The position numbers and the translations under genes are program-made. A DNA stretch of 64,000 bases, from contig WFTL01000024.1 in NCBI GenBank assembly GCA_015485495.1, positions 1-64,000 on the forward strand, given 5' to 3'. Positions 24,987 through 34,594 of this stretch are shown one piece after another. The stretch comes from Planctomycetaceae bacterium (GTDB lineage Bacteria > Planctomycetota > Planctomycetia > Planctomycetales > Planctomycetaceae). The notes beneath the pieces are model-generated. The model saw nothing but the letters and a program-made list of their open reading frames with translations. It made no database searches and was not told the origin of the DNA. The number at the start of each line of letters is the position of its first letter. Position 1 is the stretch's first letter.

Positions 24987-26132
24987 ATGGAAGTTCAGTC
25001 GATAGCAGTCCTGGGATCGACGGGATCTGTGGGCACGCGCTGTCTGGAGGTGGTGCGTCAGCACGCCGGCCGCATGCGCATCGCGGGGCTCTCGGCCCAC
25101 CGCAGCAGCCGTCTTCTGGCCCGGCAGGCTCGCGAATTTCGCCCCGACTGGGCTGTGCTCAGTGGCAGCGTCAGCGACGGACGGGCTGAGGATTTCGAAG
25201 GGACCGAGCTGCTGCGCGGACTGGAGGCGGCGGAAACACGGATTCGCCGCGGCGACGTGGACGTGGTGGTTTCTGCGATTGTCGGAGCGGCCGGGCTGGG
25301 CCCCACGCTGGCGGCCGTGGATGCCGGAAAACGGACGGCGATTGCCAATAAGGAATCGCTTGTCATGGCCGGTCCGCTCATCACCCGCCGCGCGGCGGAA
25401 ACCGGCGCCCGGCTGCTGCCGATCGACAGCGAACACAGCGCCGTCTTTCAGGCGCTGCAGGCCGGACGCCGCCAGGATGTCCGCCGGATCGTCCTGACGG
25501 CCAGCGGCGGACCCTTTCGGGGATGGACGTCTCAGCAGATGGCATCCGTGACGCCGGACATGGCTCTGCAGCACCCGGTCTGGGAGATGGGCCGCCGCAT
25601 CACGATCGATTCGGCCACCATGATGAACAAGGCGCTGGAAATCATCGAAGCCCGCTGGCTGTTCGATGTGTCAGCCGATCAGATCGCCGTGGTCGTGCAT
25701 CCGGAATCGTGGGTGCATTCTTTCGTCGAGTACACCGACGGATCCGTGATCGCTCAGATGTCGCCGCCCGACATGCGGCTGCCCATCCAGTATGCCCTGA
25801 CATTTCCGGAACGGCATGAATGTCCCTGTCCGGACACAGACTGGCAGCAGCCGATGACGCTGCAGTTCGAACCCCCTGATCCTGTCGCGTTTCCGGCTCT
25901 GCAGCTTGGCTTCGAAGCGGCTGAACGCGGCGGGACCTGCGGGGCCGTGCTGAATGCGGCGGATGAGATCGCCGTGGCCCGATTCCTGGAAGGGGAAATC
26001 CGGTTCGATCAAATCGCTCCGTTGTGCAAAGATGTACTGCATCACCACGACTACGAGGCGCACCCGACTCTGGAAACCCTGCTGAATCTGGATGCGTGGG
26101 CGCGGAAGGAAGCACGCAATTGGACATCATGA
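24987..26132 (+). CDS. dxr: 1-deoxy-D-xylulose-5-phosphate reductoisomerase
   Basis: Second step of the MEP isoprenoid pathway, converting DXP to MEP with NADPH and a divalent metal. About 381 residues. Visible features are the NADPH loop VLGSTGSVGTRCLEV at the N-terminus, AIANKESLVMAG, the metal-binding PIDSEHSAVFQAL and the GGPFRG flexible-loop region, and MMNKALEIIEARWLF. ATG 24987 has GGAG 5 nt upstream; the frame to 24912 is upstream leader. It overlaps rseP by ATGA, the common dxr-rseP arrangement, so the two genes are translationally coupled. Confidence 0.96.
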   Translation: MEVQSIAVLGSTGSVGTRCLEVVRQHAGRMRIAGLSAHRSSRLLARQAREFRPDWAVLSGSVSDGRAEDFEGTELLRGLEAAETRIRRGDVDVVVSAIVGAAGLGPTLAAVDAGKRTAIANKESLVMAGPLITRRAAETGARLLPIDSEHSAVFQALQAGRRQDVRRIVLTASGGPFRGWTSQQMASVTPDMALQHPVWEMGRRITIDSATMMNKALEIIEARWLFDVSADQIAVVVHPESWVHSFVEYTDGSVIAQMSPPDMRLPIQYALTFPERHECPCPDTDWQQPMTLQFEPPDPVAFPALQLGFEAAERGGTCGAVLNAADEIAVARFLEGEIRFDQIAPLCKDVLHHHDYEAHPTLETLLNLDAWARKEARNWTS

Positions 26133-28216
26133 GTGAATCTGTGATCGTGACCCTGGCTGCAGAAACCATCTTCGGCAGCATCGCCAATGCGCTGATGGTC
26201 GTTCTGGGACTGGGGCTGGTGATCTTTTTCCACGAACTGGGGCATTTCGCCGTGGCGAAATGGTGCAATGTTCACGTGGAGCGTTTCAGCATCGGCATCG
26301 GTCCGATTCTGTGGAGTCGCCAGAAGGGGGAAACCGAATACGCTCTGTCGGCTCTGCCCCTGGGCGGCTATGTCAAAATGCTCGGCCAGGACGATATGGA
26401 TCCCAGTCAGATGACCAGTGAGGAAATCGCGGAAAATCCGCGGGCCTATTCCTCCCGCAAAGTCTGGCAAAGGATGCTCATCATTTCCGCCGGTGTGATC
26501 ATGAATGTCATCACCGGGTTCGGGTTTTATGCCTGGGCATTCGGGCTGGGCCTGGAAGAGCTGCAGCCGGTTGTCGGGTCGGTGCTGTCCGGATCGCCCG
26601 CCTGGGAAGCCGGGCTGCGTCCGGGTGATCGGATCGAAGCGATCAACGGGGAGGAAATTCAGAGTTTCATCGACGTGCATCAGGCGATCGTGCTGTCGAC
26701 CGGAGATCTGACCATTCAGGGGACGACGGCCGCCGGTGAGAAGTTTCAGACGGCTGTCACGCCGCGCCGCGGTTCGCAGATGAGAGAAATCGGCGTCAGC
26801 CCCGGCCTGTCCCTGACGATTTCGGAACGAGCCGACAAACCGGGGGTGATCATGCTGCCGGGGCTGCCGGCGTCCCGGGCCAGCGAACCGTTTCTTCCGG
26901 GAGACACCATTGCGGCACTCAACGGAACTCCGGTCCGCACCTGGCCGGAACTGTCGGAATTCACGGCGCGGCATGCGGCGGACGAACTGGTCTACACAGT
27001 CGAACGAAAGCCGCCCGGTTCGGTTCAGACGGCAGAACCGGTTCGAACGGACATCACGGTTCCCCCGGCGGCCATGCGATCGCTGGGTTTCTGGATGCAC
27101 ATCGGAGCCGTGCAGTCGGTGCGGCGCGGGTCCGTGGCCGAACGTCAGGGACTGCTGGCCGGTGATAAGATTGTTCGTGTGGACGATCTGGAAGTGAGTC
27201 GGGACATCGATCCGCTGCGGCTGCCGAATTATTTCGCTGAACGAGCCGGGCAGAATGTGAAAGTGACGGTCCTGCGGCAGGTGGGCGGTGCGGCCGGCGA
27301 AGAAACCCGGGTGCTGGAAATGGTCCCGGAAGACCGCCCTGGCTGGTCGGAGCTTCCGACCACGCTGAACACGCCGCTGTCCATTCCGGCCATCGGGGCT
27401 GCGTTCCGCATCACGAACCGGATCTCCAGAATTCTCGAAGGCAGCGAAGCCGCGTCCGTTTCTGTGAAGGGGGAGGACGGGCCGCGGCGTCTGGAACCCG
27501 GACAGCGGATCGTCCGCGTGGTGCTGCCATGGAACGAACAGGTGGGTGCGGATGCTCTGGGAGATCGCCGCGATGGTCGATACATCATCGAGCTGGACAA
27601 GGAAGAACGTCCCTGCTGGGCACACGTGTTTTTCGTCTGCCAGCGGGCTCCGGGCCGCAGTGTGCGGATCTTCATCGCCGACCGCAGCGAAAAGGAAGAG
27701 GAGTTTTCTGTTCTGCTGCGGGCCGATCAGCCGGAAGACGGCTGGTTCATGCCGATCCGGGGGATCGGCGGCTTCGAACAGCTTTCAGCAAAACGCGTGG
27801 CCGATTCTCCGGCTCACGCCGTGACTCTGGGACTTCGGGAAACACGCCGTTCCATCGTGCAGCTCTACCTGACACTCAAATCGCTCATCCGCCGCGACCT
27901 GTCCGCCCGGGCACTGAGCGGTCCGGTCGGCATCATCAGTATGGGCTATGCGTTCGCGGACAGCGGTGCCGCGCCGCTGCTGCGGTTTCTGGGTCTGCTG
28001 AGCATCAACCTGGCGGTGCTCAACTTTTTGCCCATTCCGGTTCTGGACGGCGGTCACATGATGTTTTTGATCTGGGAAGGAGTCACTCGCAGAAAACCGA
28101 GTCCGAAATTCATCGGCTGGGCGCATGCGGCCGGCCTGCTGTTCATCATTTCCCTGTTTCTGTTCGTCATGTATCTGGATGTCGTCGTGCGGTTTCTGGG
28201 CATTGGAGCCGAATAG
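26129..28216 (+). CDS. rseP: RIP metalloprotease RseP (site-2 protease), extended multi-PDZ form
   Basis: Inner-membrane zinc protease that cuts transmembrane anti-sigma factors and signal-peptide remnants. About 695 residues compared with about 450 in E. coli. HEIGH-type zinc site HELGH at 35-39 in the first helix; the third ligand is in NFLPIPVLDGGHMMF near residue 640, followed by the last helices. Between them are at least two PDZ domains (about 150-200 and 325-390), with another PDZ-like stretch around 230-280, and a further insert (about 430-560) not present in short homologs. Start ATG 26129 overlaps dxr. The additional periplasmic mass suggests more elaborate substrate gating. Confidence 0.94.
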   Translation: MSESVIVTLAAETIFGSIANALMVVLGLGLVIFFHELGHFAVAKWCNVHVERFSIGIGPILWSRQKGETEYALSALPLGGYVKMLGQDDMDPSQMTSEEIAENPRAYSSRKVWQRMLIISAGVIMNVITGFGFYAWAFGLGLEELQPVVGSVLSGSPAWEAGLRPGDRIEAINGEEIQSFIDVHQAIVLSTGDLTIQGTTAAGEKFQTAVTPRRGSQMREIGVSPGLSLTISERADKPGVIMLPGLPASRASEPFLPGDTIAALNGTPVRTWPELSEFTARHAADELVYTVERKPPGSVQTAEPVRTDITVPPAAMRSLGFWMHIGAVQSVRRGSVAERQGLLAGDKIVRVDDLEVSRDIDPLRLPNYFAERAGQNVKVTVLRQVGGAAGEETRVLEMVPEDRPGWSELPTTLNTPLSIPAIGAAFRITNRISRILEGSEAASVSVKGEDGPRRLEPGQRIVRVVLPWNEQVGADALGDRRDGRYIIELDKEERPCWAHVFFVCQRAPGRSVRIFIADRSEKEEEFSVLLRADQPEDGWFMPIRGIGGFEQLSAKRVADSPAHAVTLGLRETRRSIVQLYLTLKSLIRRDLSARALSGPVGIISMGYAFADSGAAPLLRFLGLLSINLAVLNFLPIPVLDGGHMMFLIWEGVTRRKPSPKFIGWAHAAGLLFIISLFLFVMYLDVVVRFLGIGAE

Positions 28217-28243
28217 AGCGTGCCGGGCTGCGAAGGCTGTGTT

Positions 28244-28278
28244 CCCGCTGCATGCGGGCATGGTCCTTTGGTAAGGAC
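28244..28278. terminator. Two small stem-loops between rseP and the SGNH hydrolase gene
   Basis: CCCGC-TGCAT-GCGGG (28244-28258) and GTCCTT-TGGT-AAGGAC (28263-28278) lie in tandem in the 110-nt gap between convergent genes. Neither is followed by a U-tract, so any terminator role is inferred from position. Confidence 0.35.
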
Positions 28279-28326
28279 GCTGTCTGTACCGATCGCCCCC
28301 CGGTCCTGTCGGCTCGGAATAGTCCG

Positions 28327-30090
28327 TCAGTGAGTCGGCTCAGCCGGGCGCAGGGTCAGTTTTCGCCACGGGCTCTGACGCATGATGTGAATCTGCTGTT
28401 CGAGTTCTGCGATCAGAGGATCGAACATGGCGATTTCGGCCGCGTTGTTGCCCTGTTCGTGTTTGCGAAACAGATACAGGTACGTGATGTTCTGCGGCCG
28501 CCAGCGGTGAAAGTAGAGTTCGTTTTTGCGGATGATCAGACGCCGCAGCTCATCATAGCGCGGGTCTTTCAGCCAGACGGAGACCGGGTCGTTCTGCCCG
28601 GCCGTGTCGGCGGAACACAGGACCGTTCCCTCTTCCGTTTCCAGTTCGATGCGGCAGGGGCGGTGCGTTCCGGTGATCGTCACGTTCACGGGGGCCGGAG
28701 AAACGGCTGAAGCCCGGAACCGAAGCGTCACGGTGCCGTCGTCCTGCCGCATCACCTGCCGGATGGCGGCACCGACCGCTTCTGCGTCGGCAGTCGTCTG
28801 TTTCAGGTGCACCTGGATCCGGGTGTTCGGCAGGGACCGATGGAAACAGCGGGTGGCTGCGAAGACCGCCATGCAGGCGTATCCGGTTTCGTTGAAATGC
28901 ATGCCGTTGTCGGTCCACTGCAGAGACGCGGTCGCCAGATCATCCGGGAGCGGGCGGTCCGGATGCAGAAACCGATGCGCTGTTCTCAGGGCACGCGGAA
29001 AGTCGGAAAACAGGTCTGCAAAGGATACATTCTGTTCTTTCGCCAGTTCCCGGATCTGAACGGCGAAGTCTTCGAGAGTCCGATTGAACCGTGCCGGGTC
29101 GGGAATGGGATCCGGTGCCGGCAGCAGCGGGTGGGGCGTCATCAGCAGAAAACGGGCACCGGTTGTGCTCAGATCGTTCAGCAGCGTCTGCAGGCCCTGC
29201 CGAAATTTCTGCCGGCCGGCGCGGGATGAGTCGGTCATTGCTTCATTCTGACCGTAGCAGATGAGAATCACCGTCGGTTCTTCAGCCCGCACATGTTCAA
29301 TGAGCTGCTGATAGCCGTGTGCAGGAGACCGGAAGATTCCGCGGGATTCCGCGAACACCGTATCGCCGCTCCAGCCGAGATTGCGAAACGTCACGTGTCG
29401 GTCGCCTGCAAACAGACTCAGGCCGGTTTCCAGGTGACCATACCGGGCGGCACGCTCAATGAACGTGCCGCCCAGCAGGACGACGTGGTCACCGTCCCGC
29501 AGTTCCAGCGGATCGCTGAAGCCGGCGGGCGGAGCCTGTCGGCGCCAGGTGACGGTTTCCTGTGTGAGCCCGTCAGCGTTCATTCGGGTTGTGTCGTCTG
29601 TGGACACATCGGTCCAGCCGTGCGGATTGAAGTCGGTGTGCTGCCAGCCGACCGGCGGCGGGGTGGTCTTCATTTTCCAGCCGCTGCGAAGATCGGCCGC
29701 GTTCCGGTCGCCGTCCGTCAGGGACACCGCGACGGCAGCTTCCTGGTCCGGGTCGGCATGCACCGACAAAGCCAGTCCATTGGGGCCTGTGCGGGTCAGA
29801 GCGGTCACATCGAATCGTAGAACCGTCTGCGGCGGCAGGCGACGGCCGCGGGTGAGTTGCTGTCCGTTGAAATAAACCGACACGACACCGTTTCCGGCCA
29901 CAGACAGGATGCTGTTGCTGCCGGCCGTGCGGTCCGGCAGCTTCACCACGTGTCTCAGCCAGACATTCGACATGTCAGGTGGCAGCCGCAGCAGTCCCGT
30001 ATCCGCCGCAGCTGCAGACGCCCACAGCGCGAACAGAAAACCAAGTCCCGGCAGACAGACGATTCGTCGAGGAACGACAGGCAGCAGCAT
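28327..30090 (-). CDS. Secreted SGNH/GDSL-type hydrolase
   Basis: Exported esterase/lipase-fold protein of about 587 residues with a signal peptide ending in ASAAAA. An N-terminal beta-sandwich-like part (about 30-170, carbohydrate- or jelly-roll-like) precedes the SGNH domain: LLGGTFIERAA stands where block I usually has GDS, NLGWSGDT supplies the block II Gly, CYGQNEA the block III Asn and DNGMHFNETGY the block V Asp/His. This FIERA variant is characteristic of planctomycete proteins that often carry heme or glycoside-related modules. The C-terminal 100 residues contain a charged helix. ATG 30090 is set by the signal peptide; the open frame to 30633 is not credible. Probably acts on acylated polysaccharides, by inference. 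Confidence 0.82.
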   Translation of the reverse strand: MLLPVVPRRIVCLPGLGFLFALWASAAAADTGLLRLPPDMSNVWLRHVVKLPDRTAGSNSILSVAGNGVVSVYFNGQQLTRGRRLPPQTVLRFDVTALTRTGPNGLALSVHADPDQEAAVAVSLTDGDRNAADLRSGWKMKTTPPPVGWQHTDFNPHGWTDVSTDDTTRMNADGLTQETVTWRRQAPPAGFSDPLELRDGDHVVLLGGTFIERAARYGHLETGLSLFAGDRHVTFRNLGWSGDTVFAESRGIFRSPAHGYQQLIEHVRAEEPTVILICYGQNEAMTDSSRAGRQKFRQGLQTLLNDLSTTGARFLLMTPHPLLPAPDPIPDPARFNRTLEDFAVQIRELAKEQNVSFADLFSDFPRALRTAHRFLHPDRPLPDDLATASLQWTDNGMHFNETGYACMAVFAATRCFHRSLPNTRIQVHLKQTTADAEAVGAAIRQVMRQDDGTVTLRFRASAVSPAPVNVTITGTHRPCRIELETEEGTVLCSADTAGQNDPVSVWLKDPRYDELRRLIIRKNELYFHRWRPQNITYLYLFRKHEQGNNAAEIAMFDPLIAELEQQIHIMRQSPWRKLTLRPAEPTH

Positions 30091-30410
30091 GGGGCACCGT
30101 CGGTACGGTTCAGGATGCAGAAAAATGCGGCGCTGCGACAGGCGGCGCCGGAGGCGATGGTATCGGGAACAGGTCGCAGCACAAGACACGGCGGACAGCA
30201 GGAAGGCGGATCGGGTCGATGCGACGTTCGAGTCCCGGTCGCAGCGGCGAACGGTCGCTGTCAGGCCGGGCTGCTTCCGCGGCCCGATTTCGTGAATTCC
30301 CACAGCAGCCGCCAGGCGGAACCATGTGATCCCGTCCGCATGGCCCTGATGTCGGGGCTGTGTACGGCCGGGTCTGGTTGTCTGCTGCGGTGTCTGCCGG
30401 GCTGCGGCGG
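30091..30410. other. Intergenic region upstream of the SGNH gene
   Basis: The 320 nt between the ABC permease stop and the SGNH gene start, both on the minus strand. It separates the hydrolase from the ABC operon. No promoter pair or terminator stands out. Confidence 0.35.
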
Positions 30411-31754
30411 TCAGCCGGACAGGGCGTCGGCCACGTCGGTGCGATAGGCCGTCATGGCCGGCAGGAAACCGACGGCCGAGGCCAGCAGCAGGAGAACGGG
30501 AAACAGAACGAACTCCAGCGTATCCACCGTCCACGGATCCAGCAGCAGTCCGGTGCGCGCGGTGACATAGGGAGCTGCCGCGACGGCCAGTCCGTGTCCG
30601 GCCAGCCACCCCAGAAGACCGCCTCCCACGCACAGCACGACGGATTCCATCAGAATGATGCCGAACACGCTGGTCCGTCGGGCTCCCAGAGCCCGCATGA
30701 TGCCGATTTCCCGGCGCCGGTCGGACATGCTGTTGTAAATGCTCACGAAAATGCTGACTCCGGAAACCAGAATGATCATCGCCGTGAGTACCATGAGGCC
30801 CTGTTTGACGCTGCCGACAAGCTGATTCATGATCTGCCGAATCGGCTTCATGGGATTGACGGCCATGGCCTGGTAGCCTTCCCGCAGCTCCGCACTCAGA
30901 TTGATCGGATCGAACAGGGCGTCGGGCCGTGTGCGAATCAGGATGGCGGTCACTTCTTTGGCCGCGTCCGGGATCGCATGGTGGTGATGGTGGTCGTGGG
31001 CCGCTTCGGCTGCTTCCTGTTCGCGGGCCGCGGCAATCTGGGCCAGAGCCGTTTTCAGGCGTTCCGGATCGCTGGCATAGAAATTCTTCAGCCGCTGTTC
31101 GACTTCGTTCAGCGGTGTTTCGTGTCCGGCAATGGCATAGAAGCCTTCGATGTTCACGAACACCGTGCGGTCATTGGGAGTTCCCGTTCGTTCCATGACC
31201 GCGACAACCGTGAATTTTTCGTCGTGCACATGCGTTCCGTCGGCACCACCGTGAACGATCGTGAACTGCGATCCGATGTCCCAGTTGTTGCGCCGTGCCA
31301 CTTCGGCTCCGATGATGGCATCGAAATGATGACTCATCCGCTTTCCGCGAATGCGGAATTTCCGACCGGGCGTGTAATCGTTCCGGAAGTATTCGTCCGT
31401 GGTCCCCACCAGAGGAAAGTGGCCTTCCTGCGTGACATCGCCGAACGCCAGAGGCACCGCCGACACGACCCGTCGGTCTTCCCGAAGCTGCAGGTAGTAC
31501 AGATACGGCAGGTTTTCGCTGGCCGGCTGCACCCGGTAGACCGCGCTGAGCACCAGAGCCAGTTCGCCTCCGCGCTGATGCCCCACGATCAGATCGTAGG
31601 CGATCGTCCGCTGATTGAAAGCGGCGTCCACTGCGCCGGAGATCACCAGCACCACGACCATCATCATGACCCCCAGGGCCACACTGAGTGCCGTCAGTGC
31701 GCTGGCCAGTCCCCGCTGACGGATGCTTTTCCAGGCAATCGATATCAGACTCAT
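30411..31754 (-). CDS. ABC transporter permease, MacB/LolC-type (FtsX domain)
   Basis: Membrane subunit of a type VII (mechanotransmission) ABC system, 447 residues. A first transmembrane helix at about 18-40 is followed by a large periplasmic MacB-PCD-like domain (about 45-310) and three C-terminal helices (about 330-355, 375-405, 415-440), with the cytosolic FtsX signature MSDRRREIGIMRALGARR between them. The periplasmic part contains a His-rich run near 255, which could bind metal or be an unstructured linker. It overlaps the ATPase gene by ATGA at 31751-31754, so the two are coupled. Substrate unknown: lipoproteins, toxic peptides or other envelope molecules are possible. Confidence 0.9.
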   Translation of the reverse strand: MSLISIAWKSIRQRGLASALTALSVALGVMMMVVVLVISGAVDAAFNQRTIAYDLIVGHQRGGELALVLSAVYRVQPASENLPYLYYLQLREDRRVVSAVPLAFGDVTQEGHFPLVGTTDEYFRNDYTPGRKFRIRGKRMSHHFDAIIGAEVARRNNWDIGSQFTIVHGGADGTHVHDEKFTVVAVMERTGTPNDRTVFVNIEGFYAIAGHETPLNEVEQRLKNFYASDPERLKTALAQIAAAREQEAAEAAHDHHHHHAIPDAAKEVTAILIRTRPDALFDPINLSAELREGYQAMAVNPMKPIRQIMNQLVGSVKQGLMVLTAMIILVSGVSIFVSIYNSMSDRRREIGIMRALGARRTSVFGIILMESVVLCVGGGLLGWLAGHGLAVAAAPYVTARTGLLLDPWTVDTLEFVLFPVLLLLASAVGFLPAMTAYRTDVADALSG

Positions 31755-32437
31755 GCGGTCGCCTCCGATGCGATCTGTGGATGGTTGAAATCCTGGAGCC
31801 GATCGACGCGTTCGAACTGTTCGGCCACTTCCATGGCATGCGTGACCATCAGCAGTGTGACCTGATGTTCCCGACAGGTGTCTCGAATGAGATGCAGGAT
31901 GAGATCCTGGTTGGCCGGATCCACGTTCGCTGTCGGTTCATCCGCCAGCAGCAGAGCAGGGCGGTTGGCCAGGGCCCGGGCCACCGACACGCGCTGCTGT
32001 TCTCCGACGGACAGGCGTCCGGGCCGGTGATGGCGACGGTCCTTCAGACCCACTCGTTCCAGCAGCGATTCGGCAAACGCCCGATCAGGCCGGCTCCGCG
32101 AAAATGTCATTCCCAGAAGCACGTTCTCCAGCGCCGTCAGTCCGGGCAGCAGATTGAACGTCTGGAAAACGAAACCGATCTTTTCTGCACGAAATCGATC
32201 CCGCACGACTTCCGGCAGGCGGGAAATGTCCGTTCCGCTGACGATCACGCGTCCGGAATGGGGCGTGAGAATTCCCGACACCACGTTCAGAAGCGTGGTT
32301 TTTCCGCCGCCACTGGCTCCCACCAGGGCGGCCTGTTCCCCCTGGCCCAGTTCGTACCGTTCAATGTTCAGCACCGGAAGGACCGTGCCGTCCGGATTCC
32401 GGTATGCCCTGCGAACATTCTCCAGCAGCAGTGACAT
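31751..32437 (-). CDS. ABC transporter ATP-binding protein, LolD/MacB-type
   Basis: Cytoplasmic ATPase of 228 residues that powers the adjacent FtsX-type permease. Walker A is GASGGGKTT (about 40), the Q-loop is in FVFQTFNLLPGLTALENV, the signature motif is LSVGEQQRVSVARAL and Walker B is LLLADEPTANVDP; His of the switch is in VTHAMEVAEQ. The TFNLLP-LTALENV segment is typical of the LolD/MacB branch. It starts 27 nt after the sugar dehydrogenase gene and overlaps the permease, so the three minus-strand genes may be one operon. Confidence 0.94.
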   Translation of the reverse strand: MSLLLENVRRAYRNPDGTVLPVLNIERYELGQGEQAALVGASGGGKTTLLNVVSGILTPHSGRVIVSGTDISRLPEVVRDRFRAEKIGFVFQTFNLLPGLTALENVLLGMTFSRSRPDRAFAESLLERVGLKDRRHHRPGRLSVGEQQRVSVARALANRPALLLADEPTANVDPANQDLILHLIRDTCREHQVTLLMVTHAMEVAEQFERVDRLQDFNHPQIASEATA

Positions 32438-32464
32438 GGGACTTCCGTTTCTGTCAGTGATCTG

Positions 32465-33688
32465 TCAGTTCTGTGCGGGGGAGGATCGAAAGCGATACAG
32501 ATGTCCGAAGGTCGTGGTGAAGTACACTTCGCCCTGTTCATCTTCCCCGAAGGTCATCACGGGCTGTTTTTTCCCGGGAATCGCATCGTTGGCCCGGACC
32601 TGGCCGGTCTGTCGGTCATAGTCCAGGGCCCACAGCAGTCCGGTGACATAATCGGCATACACATATCGTCCGATCAGTTCCGGCACCTGGCGGCCGCGGT
32701 ACACGAGTCCTCCCGTGATCGATTTGCCTGTGTCGTGATGGTATTCCCAGATCGGATCGATCAGATCGTCGCGCTGGTCGTTCCCTTCCGGACGGTACCA
32801 GTGCTTTCCTTCACGGACATTCCACCCGTAATTGCCGCCGGCCCGAACAATGTTGATTTCTTCCCACAGATTCTGCCCCACGTCGGCGGCCCAGAAATCG
32901 CCTGTTTCGCGATCAAAGGCCATCCGCCACACGTTGCGGAATCCGAAAGCGTAAATTTCCGGAGCGGCCGGCACCTCCCGATCTCCGCTGCGACCGGACG
33001 GAACAGTCGTCTTCACAAACGGATTGTCGGCCGGAATGGCATAGTTCTTCCCGTCTGCCCGACGATCCACATCAATCCGCAGGATGGCTCCCAGCCAGGT
33101 GGTCAGGTTCTGTCCGTTGCCATGCGGATCGCCTCCGGAACCTCCGTCTCCCAGGGCGATGTAGAGCATGCCGTCCGGGCCGAATGCGAGCGTCCCTCCG
33201 TTGTGATTCCAGTACGGCTGGCGGATCCGCATGATTTCCACTTCCGAATCCGGATCCGCCCGGTTCGGGTCGTCGGGCCGGACGGAAAAGCGGGAAATCA
33301 CCGACGTCGATTCCGCATCCGCGGTCGTGTAATAGACATAAAAGAATCCGTTCTTCCGATACTGCGGATGAAACGCCAGCCCCAGAAGGCCTTCTTCGTT
33401 TTTGTTGTCGCGGTACACGCAGTTTTCATCGATGTCCAGAAAAACCAGTGTTTCTTCGGCATCCGGATCATTTTCGAAGACCCGAATGATGCCTTTCTGT
33501 TCGGCCACGAAAATGCGACCGGACCCGTCTCCGGCGTGCGTCACGATCACCGGACGATCGAAGATCAGGTCGGGAAACGCTCGTTCAACGGACACATTCA
33601 GCGTGCCTTCCCGGACGGAAGGATCGGCGGCAATCACCGCATCCTCCCACAGCACGCACAGACAGACGATGGCAAGAAACCGCTTCAC
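32465..33688 (-). CDS. PQQ-dependent sugar dehydrogenase family protein (glucose/sorbosone dehydrogenase)
   Basis: Periplasmic six-bladed propeller protein of 407 residues with a signal peptide (MKRFLAIVCLCVLWEDAVIA). Family motifs are GRIFVAEQKGIIRVF, EEGLLGLAFHPQY, YWNHNGGTLAFGPDGMLYIALGDGG (catalytic His region), FGFRNVWRMAFD and GGNYGWNVREG. It belongs to the Hhip-like/aldose sugar dehydrogenase group, which oxidises sugars with PQQ; many planctomycete members may have a different or unknown substrate. The gene lies first in a minus-strand run with the ABC exporter. ATG 33688 is the only sensible start. No PQQ synthesis genes are seen in the window. Confidence 0.88.
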   Translation of the reverse strand: MKRFLAIVCLCVLWEDAVIAADPSVREGTLNVSVERAFPDLIFDRPVIVTHAGDGSGRIFVAEQKGIIRVFENDPDAEETLVFLDIDENCVYRDNKNEEGLLGLAFHPQYRKNGFFYVYYTTADAESTSVISRFSVRPDDPNRADPDSEVEIMRIRQPYWNHNGGTLAFGPDGMLYIALGDGGSGGDPHGNGQNLTTWLGAILRIDVDRRADGKNYAIPADNPFVKTTVPSGRSGDREVPAAPEIYAFGFRNVWRMAFDRETGDFWAADVGQNLWEEINIVRAGGNYGWNVREGKHWYRPEGNDQRDDLIDPIWEYHHDTGKSITGGLVYRGRQVPELIGRYVYADYVTGLLWALDYDRQTGQVRANDAIPGKKQPVMTFGEDEQGEVYFTTTFGHLYRFRSSPAQN

Positions 33689-34053
33689 AGACTTTTGGCT
33701 CCCCGGCAGTCGAAAGGACAGTCAGGCCGGCGCAGAACGTTCCGGCTGGCTCTGTTTCTACGCTCCCTGCAGACTCATCACGGACGAACTTCTCCGCTTC
33801 GCTGCAAAATTACCGGAAAAAATCATCCGGGCAACGGAACCGGAACCCCGCCCGCGCCGGGCTCGATCCCGCCCGGTGCCAGCCAGTTTTTACCGGCCGG
33901 GCGCTGGCGATGCCGGTGAATGAGAACCAGTGGCCCGGCATGGAGTTTTTCCGGGGGCCCCGGTTGCGTTTTTCGGGGCAGTGACAATGATGACTTCCGG
34001 AATCGGATGGCCCTGTGAAGCTGGTCGCCTGCTGTGTCCGGAGTGGAACTGAG
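33689..34053. other. Divergent intergenic region
   Basis: A spacer of 365 nt between the sugar dehydrogenase (minus) and cyclophilin (plus) genes. It has a locally A-rich patch (33806-33826) but no convincing promoter pair, RNA or small gene. Confidence 0.35.
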
Positions 34054-34590
34054 ATGTCGGATCGTCGGAAAGAAGTCCAGGAAGCCCTTGAACAGATCGA
34101 CATTTCCAGTGGTTCCTGGCAGGTGGAACTGGAAACGAATCATGGGACGATCCGTCTGGACCTGCTTCCGGACGTGGCTCCCGGACACTGTGCCAATTTC
34201 GTCGCCCTGGCGCGGATCGGTTTCTATGACAATCTCACATTTCACCGGGTGATCGACGGCTTCATGATTCAGGGCGGCTGCCCTCTGGGAACCGGAACGG
34301 GCGGTCCCGGTTATCAGATCGACGCGGAATTCAACAGCACGCCCCATGAAGCCGGCGTGCTGTCCATGGCCCGGTCCAGCGATCCGAACTCTGCGGGATC
34401 TCAGTTTTTCATCTGCCTGGACACTCATTCGTATCTGGACAACCAGTACACGGCTTTCGGTCGGACCGCTGACCAGGAAAGTCTGGATGTCGTCAGGAAA
34501 ATCGGCCGTGTCCCGACGGACGGGCAGGATCGCCCGCAGACTCCCGTCACCATTCTCCGTGCCACCGTGAAGACAGGTCCTGCAGACTGA
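34054..34590 (+). CDS. Cyclophilin-type peptidyl-prolyl cis-trans isomerase
   Basis: Catalyses proline cis-trans isomerisation during protein folding. 178 residues, no signal peptide, so cytoplasmic. Core cyclophilin motifs are in order: VAPGHCANFVALARIGFYDNLTFHRVIDGFMIQGG (active-site Arg in FHRV), GTGTGGPGY, GVLSMARSSDPNSAGSQFFI and YTAFGR. The first 20 residues (SDRRKEVQEALEQIDIS) are a helical extension. ATG 34054 fits the family better than ATG 34015. mch starts 4 nt after the stop, so the cyclophilin leads the H4MPT operon, although no functional link is known. Confidence 0.94.
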   Translation: MSDRRKEVQEALEQIDISSGSWQVELETNHGTIRLDLLPDVAPGHCANFVALARIGFYDNLTFHRVIDGFMIQGGCPLGTGTGGPGYQIDAEFNSTPHEAGVLSMARSSDPNSAGSQFFICLDTHSYLDNQYTAFGRTADQESLDVVRKIGRVPTDGQDRPQTPVTILRATVKTGPAD

Positions 34591-34594
34591 CCCC

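Noticed and set aside
30091-30633. N-terminal extension of the SGNH hydrolase frame
   Set aside because: Open but Arg/Pro/Gly-rich without family resemblance; the signal peptide begins at 30090.
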